Source of the DNA: Micromonospora chokoriensis
GTDB lineage: Bacteria > Actinomycetota > Actinomycetes > Mycobacteriales > Micromonosporaceae
Assembly: GCF_000718555.1 (NCBI RefSeq)
Contig: NZ_JOAN01000002.1
Span: forward strand, 406,981 to 470,980
Direction of reading: 5' to 3'
Length of the DNA: 64,000 bases
Both the position numbers and the translations under genes were made by a program. Shown here piece by piece: positions 43,619-53,139 of the stretch. Numbering within the stretch: the stretch's first letter is position 1; every line of letters starts with the position of its first letter. The notes below the pieces were generated by a model. That model was not told the DNA's origin and made no database searches. It saw nothing but the letters and a program-made list of their open reading frames with translations.

Positions 43619-43658
43619 CCCGGAGGGGCCGGCGAGCGGTTCCCGCCGCCCCTCCGGG
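43619..43658 (-). terminator. Terminator hairpin after the penicillin-acylase-like gene
   Basis: An 11-bp stem, CCCGGAGGGGC/GCCCCTCCGGG, with a short inner GGCG/CGCC pairing. It begins 6 bp past the stop of the acylase gene on the minus strand. Confidence 0.65.
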
Positions 43659-43663
43659 CAAGC

Positions 43664-46600
43664 TCACCGTCCGTATAGTTCGAATTCGTAGAGCGAGAAC
43701 CCGTACGAGGTAGCCCGCTTGACCCCGTACACCCGCACGTAGCGGGCGGTGACCGGGGCGAAGGTGGCGTTGTCGACGCCGCCGTTGCCGGTGGTGGTGG
43801 TGAACACCGGCGTCCAGGCGCTGCCGTCGCCGGAGACCTCGATCCGGTACGAGGTGCCGTGTGCGGCTTCCCAGCGCAGCACCGCCCGGCTGACACTGCG
43901 GGCCGCGCCGAGATCGACCCGGAGCCACTGGTTGTCGTTGTAGCTGCTGGCCCACCGGCTGCCGAGATCGCCGTCGACCGCCTTGTCCGGGGTGTGACTG
44001 GTCAGGAACTGGGTGCTCGACGCGCTGGTCGGGCGACCCTGGGCCAGGTTGGTGACGTCGTCGCCCCGGCGTGCCGGGAACGAAACGACCTGCTGGTAGG
44101 TGGGACGGTTCTGCCAGGCGATCAGCGGGTGGGTGATGCCGCCGAGCCCGGACTGGGCGATCGAGTCGGCGCACCACTGGTCGCCGGCCCCGCAGGACTT
44201 GTCGCCCGGGTAGACCGTGGTCACCGGCACCGTGACGGCCTGGCCGAGGGTGTCGAGCATGGACTGTCGGCACGCGGCGAGGTTGCCATTGCCGCAGTAG
44301 GCGCGACCGAGCCCGCCGGCGACTGGATCGCCGAGCACGGTACGCACGTCCTTGTCGACGTAGCCCCACCAGCCGTACTGGAACGACGAGCCCTTGTGGG
44401 CCTGACCCTGCAACGCCCAGTTCACGGCGCCGTCGCGTCCGCCGTTCTGGCCGCCCGACGGCGCCTCGTTCACCTCGATGGCGTCGACAAGCGCGGCGTA
44501 GAGGTCCGGCCCGAGGCCGGGGCGAAACTGGGCCGAGGCCAGCAGCGGCCACCAGGCGTCGAAGATCCGGATGGCGTCCGCGTGCTGGTAGACCTTGGAA
44601 CCGGGGGACGTCTCCACCCGGCGGGCGCCGGCCTGCTGCCAGGCCCGCAGCTTGCCCACCGCGCCGGCCAGCGCGGGATCCGTGACCGGCGTGCTGTCCA
44701 GCACCCGCAGCAGGTCGCCGAGGACCTGCTGGCCACGCAGGTCGGTCACCGCCGCATCCGCCATGATCTTGACGACGTCGGCGCGGCCGAGCTTGCGCTG
44801 GGCGATCGCGGCGCGCACCGGCCCGTCGAGCAACTGCCCCCGGTGTACGGAGCCGAAGCTGAAGTTGCCGTCCGCCGCCCCGAAGTCCTGCGCCTGCTTG
44901 TTGTTCCAGCTGACGTAGTAGTCCTGGTTGACCGACTGCGGGTGGGCCGACGCCGGCGTGTAGGTGGCGTCGTTGGTGTCCGGGTTCCAGCCGGCCCACT
45001 CGTACGCTGGTTCGGCCTTGGTGGGCAGGTTCGGGTCGGCGGTGGCCGGACGGACCGGGTTCGAGCCGGAGTTGAAGTACGCCGCCTCGGTCGAGTTGAC
45101 GTAGAACCAGTTGAACGCGTAGCCGACGCTGGCCGCGGACGCCTGGAAGGCCGCCGCGCTGCCCATCGCCGACGGATCGTTGTAGGCCTGGAAGCCGATC
45201 GCCGAGTCAGCCTCGTGCCGGTAGGTCGAGCGCAGTTTGGTGAACGCGGTCGGCTGCCCGTTCACCATGCCTCGGTGGGCCACCAGGCCGTACTTGGTGC
45301 GCAGCGCGCGCAGCGTGTACGAGCCGGCCGGGGTGGAGTCGGCCAGCGTCGGGGACCAGGAGTTGCGCTGCTCCAGCGCCTCCATGGCGAGGCACTGCCC
45401 GTGGTAGAGGTAGCGGTTGGTACGCAGCGTCGGTGCGCTGCCGTCGGTGGTGCACAGCGGCACCGCGTACGTGTCGGTGAGGTCCTGTGCGGAGGAGGTC
45501 GCGCTCCACGCGTAGTCCTGGCCGCGGCCGAGCAGCACGTAGAGGTTGAGCCCGGCGAACGCGGCGCCGCGCGCGCTGATGCCCGGCCCCTGCAGCTCCT
45601 GGAGCATCAGCAACTGCGGCGCGAAGTAGCCGGTCTGCGGCCCGAACACGGCAACCGGGTTGCCGGTGGTGGTGTGCCGTCCGGAGACCACGACCGCGTT
45701 GGACATGCCGTGCGCGCGCAGGTTGGACAGGCCGCCGAGCAGCCCCTGAGTGGCGGTGCTGGCGCCGGTGCGGGAGGCGGCCCCGCCGGTGGCGTCGTAC
45801 GCGAGGGGCTCCGCGACCACCGAGCCGGCATCGGGGAGCACCGCGCTGGTCGCGCCAGGCGGCGTCGCCCCGTACGGGAAGCTCTGCCCGTCGTGCAGCG
45901 TGAGCACGGTCTCCGGGTCGTTCTGCGAGCGGAACGCCGTCCACACCCGGTCGCCCTCGCCTGCGCCGTACTTGGCCCGGGCGGCCACCCGGACCAGCGC
46001 GGACTGGATCTCGCTGCCGCCACCACCGCCGAAGAGCCCGCCGATCACCCCGGCGGTGGCGATCAGGTCGGTCATGGTGAAGTGCTTCGGCTTGCCGGCG
46101 CCCGCGAGCACGTACTCACCCGGGTAGTTGTCCTCGGCGATCGACTTGTCGATGTAGGCGTTGATACCGGCGATGTAGTCGACCACGTCGGTATAGAGCT
46201 GCTGGCCCCGAACGCCCTTGGTGCGCAGCGCCTCCACCTGGGCCTGGAGGTCCGCCTCCGTGTAGGGCGAGTTGGCCCAGACGCTCTGCTCCAGCTCCCG
46301 GTTGCCGGGCGCGCCGCCGGCGAACGAGCTGACGTTGCCACGGCCGACGTGCCGCAGCAGGTCCATCACCCAGAGCCGGTCCTGGGCCCCGGCGTAGCCC
46401 GCGCCGAACATGGTGCCGGCGCGGGTGGTGCCGGTGATGTGCGGGACGCCGGTGGCCTTGTCCCGCACGATGGTGACGTCCGCGCGCGGCGAGACGGTGC
46501 TCTCGACCTGCGCGGCCGGGACGCCGAACGACGCGTCGTTGTAGAAGTGGGCGATCTGCTCGTCGGTCAGCCCGGCGTAGTTGTAGACCAGGTTCGCGTA

Positions 46601-46849
46601 CTCGTCGAGCTGGTCGCTGGAGTGCGCCGGGCGGGTGCCGAACGCTTGGTGCGCCAGGATGGCGACAAGTGTGGCGTTGCCGTTCTGCCCCGGGGGCAGG
46701 ATGTCGGCGCACTGGCCGAGGCAGTAGTCGTTGGCGGCGAACGTGCTGGCGGCCAGCGCAGGTGACGGCGGGGTCACCGTCAGGACGCTCGCGGTCAGGG
46801 CGGCGGCGCTGAACGCCGCGAGCCAGTTACGGGGAGCGGAACGAGGCAT
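43664..46849 (-). CDS. Secreted penicillin-acylase-family amidase with C-terminal discoidin domain
   Basis: 1061 residues. GGAGGA stands 5 bp before ATG 46849, and a signal peptide ends near ALAAS (about 33). The body is an N-terminal-nucleophile hydrolase of the penicillin amidase/acyl-homoserine-lactone acylase family: the alpha part has VTIVRDKATGVPHI and GAGYAGAQDRLWVMDL. The beta chain would begin at Ser383 in HGMSNAVVVSGRHT, where the family usually has a Gly-Ser-Asn pattern. The last 130 residues are an F5/8 type C (discoidin/CBM32-like) domain (NLAQGRPTSASSTQF, WLRVDLGAARSVSRAVLRWE). Self-cleavage into two chains and amide hydrolysis outside the cell are expected. Substrates may include acylated peptides, lactone signals or echinocandin-like lipopeptides. 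Confidence 0.9.
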   Translation of the reverse strand: MPRSAPRNWLAAFSAAALTASVLTVTPPSPALAASTFAANDYCLGQCADILPPGQNGNATLVAILAHQAFGTRPAHSSDQLDEYANLVYNYAGLTDEQIAHFYNDASFGVPAAQVESTVSPRADVTIVRDKATGVPHITGTTRAGTMFGAGYAGAQDRLWVMDLLRHVGRGNVSSFAGGAPGNRELEQSVWANSPYTEADLQAQVEALRTKGVRGQQLYTDVVDYIAGINAYIDKSIAEDNYPGEYVLAGAGKPKHFTMTDLIATAGVIGGLFGGGGGSEIQSALVRVAARAKYGAGEGDRVWTAFRSQNDPETVLTLHDGQSFPYGATPPGATSAVLPDAGSVVAEPLAYDATGGAASRTGASTATQGLLGGLSNLRAHGMSNAVVVSGRHTTTGNPVAVFGPQTGYFAPQLLMLQELQGPGISARGAAFAGLNLYVLLGRGQDYAWSATSSAQDLTDTYAVPLCTTDGSAPTLRTNRYLYHGQCLAMEALEQRNSWSPTLADSTPAGSYTLRALRTKYGLVAHRGMVNGQPTAFTKLRSTYRHEADSAIGFQAYNDPSAMGSAAAFQASAASVGYAFNWFYVNSTEAAYFNSGSNPVRPATADPNLPTKAEPAYEWAGWNPDTNDATYTPASAHPQSVNQDYYVSWNNKQAQDFGAADGNFSFGSVHRGQLLDGPVRAAIAQRKLGRADVVKIMADAAVTDLRGQQVLGDLLRVLDSTPVTDPALAGAVGKLRAWQQAGARRVETSPGSKVYQHADAIRIFDAWWPLLASAQFRPGLGPDLYAALVDAIEVNEAPSGGQNGGRDGAVNWALQGQAHKGSSFQYGWWGYVDKDVRTVLGDPVAGGLGRAYCGNGNLAACRQSMLDTLGQAVTVPVTTVYPGDKSCGAGDQWCADSIAQSGLGGITHPLIAWQNRPTYQQVVSFPARRGDDVTNLAQGRPTSASSTQFLTSHTPDKAVDGDLGSRWASSYNDNQWLRVDLGAARSVSRAVLRWEAAHGTSYRIEVSGDGSAWTPVFTTTTGNGGVDNATFAPVTARYVRVYGVKRATSYGFSLYEFELYGR

Positions 46850-47107
46850 GGCGATCCTCCGGGGACGCGGAGTCGGGCCGTTCGGTACGCCCAGCTTCTG
46901 GTGCCGACGTCTCGCCCTCCGCGCCGGGCGTTCCACCCGGAGGTGAGAGTGACTCATATCTATCCTCGGGCAATGATCGACGCAGCACCGCCGTTCGGGA
47001 TACCCGTCGTTCACCACGCGCCAATGCCGACGTTTCGCCGTCTTTCGCCAGCAGGAAGGCGACCCCGATCGTGCTTGCTCGAGCGACGCCGCTGCATCCG
47101 CAACAAC

Positions 47108-47141
47108 CCGGGGACGGCCGCGTCAGTGCGGCCGTCCCCGG
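47108..47141. terminator. Orphan 14-bp hairpin in a divergent gap
   Basis: Perfect stem CCGGGGACGGCCGC/GCGGCCGTCCCCGG with a 6-nt loop. It looks like a terminator but lies between the starts of two divergent genes, where no annotated transcript should end. Confidence 0.65.
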
Positions 47142-47413
47142 CTCACTTCGATGCGGACCCCGGGCGCGTTGCTTCCTGTGTGAGCCGCCGGGTGATCAAA
47201 AGCGGGCCGGTGCTGGGCTGAACCGTCACGGGAAACGAGCATGAATGGCACCCTCGAATGGTTGGTTGGAGCGCATCCGCAGATCAGATGAGGATCGACC
47301 TGTCAATGAGCGAATCAAGATTGGGTGAGGCCACAAGCGACCCGGATCGGCAAGGCATTGAGATGCCCATCTCTGCCGTTGGACTTCCTGGCCGATAAGA
47401 GAAACCGGCCCTA

Positions 47414-47423
47414 GGCTTGCCGC
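47414..47423 (+). promoter_or_regulatory. Possible half of a rifamycin-associated element
   Basis: GGCTTGCCGC, 58-67 bp upstream of the helicase ATG, resembles one half of the inverted repeat (rifamycin-associated element) known before helR-type genes. The second half is poor, so this is a weak call. Confidence 0.25.
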
Positions 47424-47480
47424 CGGAACGCGCTGCGGCTCATCCCGGGCCGCGCAGAACACCGATACAAGGGTTTGCGA

Positions 47481-49670
47481 ATGCGCCGGAAGTCTGCTCT
47501 GAGTAACGGCACTGTTGGCGTCAACGACGCAGCACCGGACGGCGAACTGCCGACCTCTACCGAAGAGGGGGTCGCACGCCGATCCGCGGTCGCCGAGGAA
47601 CAGGCGTTTCTCGACCTGGCAACGGCTCGGCGGGACAGGCTGGCCAACCACCTGCAGGTCGAGCTGTCGTCAGAGGCCCGGGACGCTTTGGAACGGGCAC
47701 GGCAGCGCATGCTCCGCCAGCAGCACGAAGAGCTGCGGCGAGCACGGGAAGGGCTCGTCTTCGGCCGCCTCGACGGTCTTGATGGCATCGTGCGACACAT
47801 CGGCCGCGTCGGTCTCCGCAACGACAGCGAGGACAGTGAGCCACTGCTTGTGGATTGGCGCGCTCCCGCGGCTCGGCCGTTCTACACCGCTACGGCGGTC
47901 GACCCACAAGGTCAGGCACGGCGCCGTCACATACGCACGGCTGGGTCGACCGTCGTCGACGTGGACGACGAGCCATTGGACGGGACGATGACGGCGGAAC
48001 TCGTGGGCGAAGGCGCTCTTCTTGTCGCCCTCGACCAGCGACGCACCGGTCGCATGTCAACGGCGATCTCCACGCTGCAACGCGAACAGGACGACATCAT
48101 CCGGGCCGAGGCGACCGGTCCGCTGATCGTTCAGGGCGGTCCCGGTACCGGCAAGACCGTGGTCGCTTTGCACCGCGTCGCCTACCTGCTGTTCACCTAC
48201 CGAAGGATGGCCGAGCAAGCGGTCCTGGTCCTCGGCCCCTCGCCGCGGTTCCTCCGGTACATCGCCCAGGTGCTGCCCGCGCTCGGTGAGACCGCCGTCG
48301 TCTCGGCGACCTGCGACACGCTGCTGACCGGCATCCGCGTGGGCCGCGACGAGAGCCGGCTTCTCGCCGAGATCAAGGGCCGCGCCCTCTGGCAGCACGC
48401 GCTCGCCAACTACGTCACGTCGCTGCTCCCCCGGCCCCGCGAGCTGAAGCTGCGCTGGGAGGGTGAGTTCTACGTCATCGCCGCCGCAACAGTGGCGCAG
48501 GCGCTCGCCTCGGCGGTGCAGGGACGCCCGTATCACCGCGCCCGCGCTGCGTTCGCCGAGCAGTTACACCATCTCCTTACCGACGTTGTCGCCGAGCAAC
48601 GCGAGGCGCTGATGGAGGAGATGGAGGAGGGCTTCGAGGACATCCTCGCCCGCGTCGACAGGAGCATGGGGCAGGACCACCACTCCGCCCGGACGCCCAC
48701 CGGCAGTGACATCGACGGATTGCTCTCCGAGGAGGAAATCGAACAAATTCGTTGTCGTATTGCCGAGGACGCCACCATCGCCCGTTTCATCGAGGCATGG
48801 TGGCCCACCCTCGAGGCCGAAACCCTGTTGGGTGAACTCCTGACCGACCGCACCCTGCTGGCCCGATTCGCCCCGCAACTGTCCCCGGAGGAGATCACCG
48901 CCGTCTCGACCGAACCCGCCCCATGGGCATCGAGCGACATCCCTCTGCTCGACGCCCTCGCCGACCTGCTCGGCGAGGGCGACGCCCCGCAGCCACAGGG
49001 CGAGTTCGTCGCCGACCGTGCTCGCCGGCAGCGCAGCTGGGTGTACGGCCACGTCGTCATCGACGAGGCGCAAGAGCTGTCCGAGATGCAGTGGCAAATG
49101 GTTCTACGGCGCTGCCCCAGCCGCTCCATCACCGCAGTCGGCGACATCGACCAGGCGGAGGCAGCGCACCGGCACACCAGCTGGGCACAGGCGGTGCAGG
49201 CTGCCTTTGGAGACCGCTGGACCGCCGCGGAACTCACCATTTGCTACCGGACACCACGCGAGGTCATGGACCTCACCGAGCCGGTCTTGACCAAAGCTGG
49301 CAGCCATAACACACCGCCACGAGCGGTACGCTCCTCCGGCATCGTCCCCTGGACGCTCACGATCACACCCGCCGAGCTTGCCGGCGCCGCCGCCCAAGCG
49401 GTGCGACAACTACAACAACGGTGGCATGGCGGCATGGTCGGCGTCATCGCCCCCGCCGACCGCGTCGCCGAACTCCTGGGCGTGCTGAGTGATGTGCCAG
49501 TGCTCACCGCAACCCAGTCCAAGGGTTTGGAATGGGACGCGACGCTACTCATCGACCCGCAGGGCATCGCCACTGAACCGCGCGGCTGGAACGGCCTCTA
49601 CGTCGCACTCACTCGATGCACCCAGGAACTCGGACAGCTGATACTCACGCAGCAATCGCCACACCCATGA
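47481..49670 (+). CDS. HelD/HelR-like RNA-polymerase-associated superfamily 1 helicase
   Basis: 729 residues. It shows an N-terminal coiled-coil region (about 35-90), Walker A GGPGTGKT near 223, Walker B VIDEAQELS, VGDIDQAE, and a C-terminal TQSKGLEWD and LYVALTR. The order and length suit the HelD family, which pulls RNA polymerase off DNA and recycles it. Actinomycete HelR members also displace rifamycins and give resistance. Assignment to HelD rather than UvrD/Rep rests on the short length, the N-terminal coiled coil and the lack of large UvrD insertions. ATG 47481 (or TTG 47475) is the start, with only a weak AAGGG site. Confidence 0.85.
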   Translation: MRRKSALSNGTVGVNDAAPDGELPTSTEEGVARRSAVAEEQAFLDLATARRDRLANHLQVELSSEARDALERARQRMLRQQHEELRRAREGLVFGRLDGLDGIVRHIGRVGLRNDSEDSEPLLVDWRAPAARPFYTATAVDPQGQARRRHIRTAGSTVVDVDDEPLDGTMTAELVGEGALLVALDQRRTGRMSTAISTLQREQDDIIRAEATGPLIVQGGPGTGKTVVALHRVAYLLFTYRRMAEQAVLVLGPSPRFLRYIAQVLPALGETAVVSATCDTLLTGIRVGRDESRLLAEIKGRALWQHALANYVTSLLPRPRELKLRWEGEFYVIAAATVAQALASAVQGRPYHRARAAFAEQLHHLLTDVVAEQREALMEEMEEGFEDILARVDRSMGQDHHSARTPTGSDIDGLLSEEEIEQIRCRIAEDATIARFIEAWWPTLEAETLLGELLTDRTLLARFAPQLSPEEITAVSTEPAPWASSDIPLLDALADLLGEGDAPQPQGEFVADRARRQRSWVYGHVVIDEAQELSEMQWQMVLRRCPSRSITAVGDIDQAEAAHRHTSWAQAVQAAFGDRWTAAELTICYRTPREVMDLTEPVLTKAGSHNTPPRAVRSSGIVPWTLTITPAELAGAAAQAVRQLQQRWHGGMVGVIAPADRVAELLGVLSDVPVLTATQSKGLEWDATLLIDPQGIATEPRGWNGLYVALTRCTQELGQLILTQQSPHP

Positions 49671-50034
49671 CAAGGCCCCCGGACGTCGGGCGCGCCCTCG
49701 GGACGTTGGCCGCCCAAGCTCCCGCCACCGCAGTTGGCAGGTCCGGCTCCGGGAGCCCGAGTTCCTCGGTTACCGCCGCCAGGCGCCGAGGCTAAGAGAC
49801 GCCTCGTAGCCCGCGTGCCCGTCCGATGAGGATCGTTGGGCGGAATGCCGGGGTGTAGGTGATCACCGCGGGCTGAGCGAGGAGCGCCGACGGTCCTCGC
49901 CCTTGGTGGCTTCCCCGGCTGGTTGGCCAGGTGCCGGCAGCGGGACGACCCGGCGATCGGCTTCCCTCTACGGAGAGTTGATCGCCGGGCCGCCCTGGTG
50001 ACGAGCCGCGCCGGGCGGCCCGGCGGTCAGCCGG
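49671..50034. other. 364-bp convergent gap
   Basis: No gene is seen. It lies between the helicase stop and the stop of the S15 peptidase gene. It carries the hairpin at 49983-50025 and otherwise nothing I can name. Confidence 0.6.
49983..50025 (-). terminator. Terminator hairpin after the S15 peptidase gene
   Basis: A 13-bp perfect stem, CGCCGGGCCGCCC/GGGCGGCCCGGCG, with a 17-nt loop, 10 bp past the peptidase stop on the minus strand. Confidence 0.72.
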
Positions 50035-51930
50035 TCAGAGGCCGGCGGCGTGCGCGGCGGCGGTGCCGCCGACCACGGGTAGGACGATGTTGCTGCTCTT
50101 CAGCGCGACCTGAAGGTTCGCGGCGGTGGTGTCCGCCTGGCTGGAGTACTGCGGGTAGCTGGCGACAATGATTACGCCGATCCGGTGGCCGGGCTTGAAG
50201 ACGTAGTCCTCCGGTAGCAGCGGGAAGCTGAAGTTGTACGACTCCCCCGGCACCAGCGGCACGGCGACGCGGATCGACTGCCGGTTCTGGGCGTCCATGA
50301 TGCCCTTGGTGACCAGCTCGTTGTCCGCAGTGGCCACCCGCTTCGTCGTCTGCTTGTAGCAGCCGTCGTCCGTCGGGCTGCTCTCGCCCCAGCAGTCCTC
50401 CGTGGTCAGGGTGATGATCCCCTCGCCGGAGGCCCGGTGCGCGACCCGCTCGTCGGTGCCGTAGTCGACCAGGATCGCCCCGAGGTTGGTGTCGGTCTGG
50501 TCGGCAGAGGCCCGCAGGTGCACGGTGGGGGTGCCGGAGATGTGCAGCGGCGCGGAGAGTGGCGCGGAGAGGAAGGCCAGCCGGTTGGGCTGCACCACGT
50601 CCGGGTTGAGGATCATGGTGTTCTGGCTCTGCGTACGACTGTCCTGGAACGCCCCAGCGGCCGGCTTCGCGGCGGGCACCAGCCCGAGACCGCCCGCGCC
50701 GGTGGTGCCGGGCTGGAGGAAGACCTCGGTGTCGGCCTTGCCGGGGATCGGCCAGTCGGCGTGGGTCTCCCACACGTCGGCGGAGCGCTCCAGGTCCACC
50801 CGCGGCTCGTCCATGATGCCGTTGGCGACGTTCTGCAGCCAGAAGTCGAACCACCGGTGCAGCGTCGACACCCACACCGCGCGGCGCGAGTCGAACGGGT
50901 CGACGTGGCCCTCCTGCGACAGCCACAGCTTGCGCGGCACGTTGTTCTCCGCCAGGGCGTACCAGAACTTGCTGAAGTGGTCCGGCCGGACGTTGTCGTC
51001 GTTGAGGCCGTGGTAGAGCAGCACGCTGGCGGTGACGTTGGGGACCTTCTTGACGTAGCTGCGCTCGTTCCAGAAGGCCGTGTAGTCGCCGTGCTCGTCG
51101 CCGTCGGCGGCGGCCAGCGCGTCGCGCACCGGCTTGCAGTACTCCCGGCGCTCGGGGTTGGTGACCGTGTTGGCCAGCGACGCCACGTAGCTGTTGCCAC
51201 GGGTGATCACGCCGTTGCTGCGCACGTAGTCGTAGTACTCGGTCGGTCCGCTGATGGGCACGACGGTGGTCAGGCCCGGCACGCCGGTCACGGCCGTGGC
51301 CATGGCCAGCGAGCCGTCGTACGACTTGCCGATCATCCCCGTCTTGCCGTTGTGCCAGCCGGCCTTGACGATCTCACCGGCGGCGTTGCGGGCGGTGGCC
51401 CGACCGTTGAGCCAGTTGATGGCCTGCTTGGCACTCAGGTTGTCCTGGTTGGCGTTGGTCGTCGGGCAGCCGGTGGAGTTGTTGGTGCCGACCATGTCCA
51501 GCAGGATGACCGCGTAGCCGCGCGGAACGAAGTAGTTGTCGTAGAACAACGGCCACTTGTCCAGCAGCCCGTCGCCGTCGAGGTCCGCCTTGCACTCGGA
51601 CTCGTTGCCTCGGCAGACCGTCGAGTAGTAGGGACTGGCGTCCATCACCACGGGGGCCTTGAGCCCCTGCGCGGTGGCCGCGGGCCGCATCAGGTCGAAC
51701 GCGATGATGTCGCGCAGACCGTCGTTGTCGCTGTCGAAGGTGGAGTCGATGAAGAGGCGTTCCCGGATGGCGTCGGCGTAGCCGAACACCGGCTGGGTGA
51801 CGCCGTCCTGGACGACGATCGACGGCGGGTCGTCCGCCGCCAGCGCCTGCGGCGCCGCGCCGAGGGCGGCGAGCACTGTCGCGGACAGTACGGCCGCGCC
51901 TGCGCGCCAGCGCGTTCCCACTGTAGCCAT
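50035..51930 (-). CDS. Secreted S15-family Xaa-Pro dipeptidyl-peptidase
   Basis: 631 residues. A signal peptide ends near ALAADD (about 33). The S15/CocE catalytic domain has the nucleophile Ser in GMIGKSYDGSLA, an Asp in YHGLNDDNV and a His in SQEGHVDPF. The C-terminal jelly-roll region (about 430-620) is typical of X-Pro dipeptidyl-peptidases and cocaine-esterase-like enzymes. These remove N-terminal Xaa-Pro dipeptides from peptides outside the cell. AAGGAG lies 6 bp before the ATG. A Ca-binding-like run (DSDNDGLRD, DLDGDGLLDK) is visible, as in the Streptomyces members. Confidence 0.92.
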   Translation of the reverse strand: MATVGTRWRAGAAVLSATVLAALGAAPQALAADDPPSIVVQDGVTQPVFGYADAIRERLFIDSTFDSDNDGLRDIIAFDLMRPAATAQGLKAPVVMDASPYYSTVCRGNESECKADLDGDGLLDKWPLFYDNYFVPRGYAVILLDMVGTNNSTGCPTTNANQDNLSAKQAINWLNGRATARNAAGEIVKAGWHNGKTGMIGKSYDGSLAMATAVTGVPGLTTVVPISGPTEYYDYVRSNGVITRGNSYVASLANTVTNPERREYCKPVRDALAAADGDEHGDYTAFWNERSYVKKVPNVTASVLLYHGLNDDNVRPDHFSKFWYALAENNVPRKLWLSQEGHVDPFDSRRAVWVSTLHRWFDFWLQNVANGIMDEPRVDLERSADVWETHADWPIPGKADTEVFLQPGTTGAGGLGLVPAAKPAAGAFQDSRTQSQNTMILNPDVVQPNRLAFLSAPLSAPLHISGTPTVHLRASADQTDTNLGAILVDYGTDERVAHRASGEGIITLTTEDCWGESSPTDDGCYKQTTKRVATADNELVTKGIMDAQNRQSIRVAVPLVPGESYNFSFPLLPEDYVFKPGHRIGVIIVASYPQYSSQADTTAANLQVALKSSNIVLPVVGGTAAAHAAGL

Positions 51931-52045
51931 GCAAGCTCCTTGATGTGTTCGAGGCTGCGTACGCTACGAGCCGGTGACCGGTGCCACCACCTGCACATGT
52001 AGGAACTTCGCCGGGTGTGGTTCGACGGGGCCCTGGGCGACGGAA

Positions 52046-52624
52046 CTACGGCTGGTCGGCCAACACCAGCTCCCGCAGCCGCCGGTCGAGTGTCGGGGCG
52101 TCCAGGCCACCCGGCCAGCCCCGGAGCAGGGCGCCACCCTTGGCCACCAGCACGACGGCCGGCGGCTCCCGCACCGCGTACGAACGCCAGATCGTCTGCT
52201 GGTCGTCCAGGACGACCGGATACTCCACCCGGTGAGCGCGGAGGTAGTCCTGGACCTCGTCGGCGTGGTCCGCGCCGGCCACACCGACGAAGAGCACCCG
52301 GTCCTGATAGCTGCGGGCAAGCTCGCTGAGGGCGGCCTGGTGGCTGGCGCAGGTGGTACACCAGGAGCTGAAGAAGGTGAGCACGACGGGACGCTGCGCC
52401 CACAGCTCGGCGACGGCGAACGGGGTGCCGTCGGTCAGCGCGCCGGTGAACGCCGGGGCGGCGGGGGCGGTGCCGGGCACCGGGCGCAACGCCAGATCGG
52501 CGGGGACCGGCCCCGGCAGCGCCGCCGCCCCTCCGACGGGCGCCGGCGCGGGTTCGGGCTCGGGCGTGCTGCATCCGCCCAGCAGCGCCGCCGCTAGCAA
52601 CAGCGGCAGGAGGGCCTGCCTCAT
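52046..52624 (-). CDS. Thioredoxin-like lipoprotein (TlpA/ResA type)
   Basis: 192 residues. A lipoprotein signal with lipobox LLGGCS places the Cys near 18. A thioredoxin-fold domain follows (about 60-190) with the redox pair in SSWCTTC and a cis-Pro region EPPAVVLV. TlpA/ResA proteins reduce or move disulfides on the outer face of the membrane. The ATG overlaps the stop of the preceding lipoprotein gene (ATGA at 52624-52621), so the two are coupled and may work together. Confidence 0.85.
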   Translation of the reverse strand: MRQALLPLLLAAALLGGCSTPEPEPAPAPVGGAAALPGPVPADLALRPVPGTAPAAPAFTGALTDGTPFAVAELWAQRPVVLTFFSSWCTTCASHQAALSELARSYQDRVLFVGVAGADHADEVQDYLRAHRVEYPVVLDDQQTIWRSYAVREPPAVVLVAKGGALLRGWPGGLDAPTLDRRLRELVLADQP

Positions 52625-53055
52625 GACGGGACCACCGCCACCAGCGCCGGGCCCTCGCTGCTGTCCGGCGTCAGGTCGAGCGCCGGCTCGCCGTCCACCT
52701 CTAGCCGATAGGAGGTCCGCTGTGGCACGCGCACCCCGACGGCGAACTCGCAGTAGGTGGGCAGGCGCTCGACCCCAAGATCCTCGGCGACCGCGGCCAC
52801 CGCGGTCCCCGCCGGCAGCTGCCCGCTGGCCAGCGCCGACCCGTCCGGGTCGAGGACGCGGAACGGCGCCCGGTTGTGGAAGTGCTGGTACGGACCGGTG
52901 CCGGCGCAGTCCACGCCCGCGGCCCGAATGTTGATGTCGCGCACCAGAACCCGGACGGTCGTCGGGGAGACCGCCTCCTGGGCGGCGCCGACGGAGCCGC
53001 AGCCGGTCGCGCCGGTCAGCAGCAGGGGCAGCAGAGTCATGATGCTTCGCCGCAC
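52621..53055 (-). CDS. Small lipoprotein of unknown function
   Basis: 144 residues. A lipobox-type TGATGCGS places the Cys near 19. The mature part is beta-rich, with two Cys (VDCAG, TYCEF) that could be a disulfide served by the downstream thioredoxin-like partner. I do not recognise the family. It is the first gene of a coupled pair and begins about 20 bp after the hairpin that ends the metalloprotease transcript. Confidence 0.65.
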   Translation of the reverse strand: MRRSIMTLLPLLLTGATGCGSVGAAQEAVSPTTVRVLVRDINIRAAGVDCAGTGPYQHFHNRAPFRVLDPDGSALASGQLPAGTAVAAVAEDLGVERLPTYCEFAVGVRVPQRTSYRLEVDGEPALDLTPDSSEGPALVAVVPS

Positions 53056-53074
53056 GTCATCCTCCTTCCGCCTG

Positions 53075-53115
53075 CCTGCTCGGGTCGGCGGCGGCAGGCC
53101 GCCGACCCGAGCAGG
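53075..53115 (-). terminator. Strong terminator hairpin after the M6 protease gene
   Basis: An 18-bp perfect stem (CCTGCTCGGGTCGGCGGC and its complement) with a 5-nt loop, 25 bp past the protease stop. It is the longest perfect stem I see in the window. Confidence 0.85.
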
Positions 53116-53139
53116 AACGGGTTCAACCTCGGACGCCGG

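Larger units (their letters stand above)
46850..47480. other. 631-bp gap between divergent acylase and helicase genes
   Basis: I see no convincing gene here. It contains a strong orphan hairpin (47108-47141) and a TTGCCGC-containing stretch (47414-47423) near the helicase start. The rest should hold the two outward promoters. Confidence 0.5.

Noticed and set aside
43859..46765. Very long plus-strand open frame (over 960 codons) opposite the penicillin-acylase-like gene
   Set aside because: It is antisense to a gene with clear family motifs, signal peptide and ribosome site; GC-rich codon bias leaves the opposite strand open.
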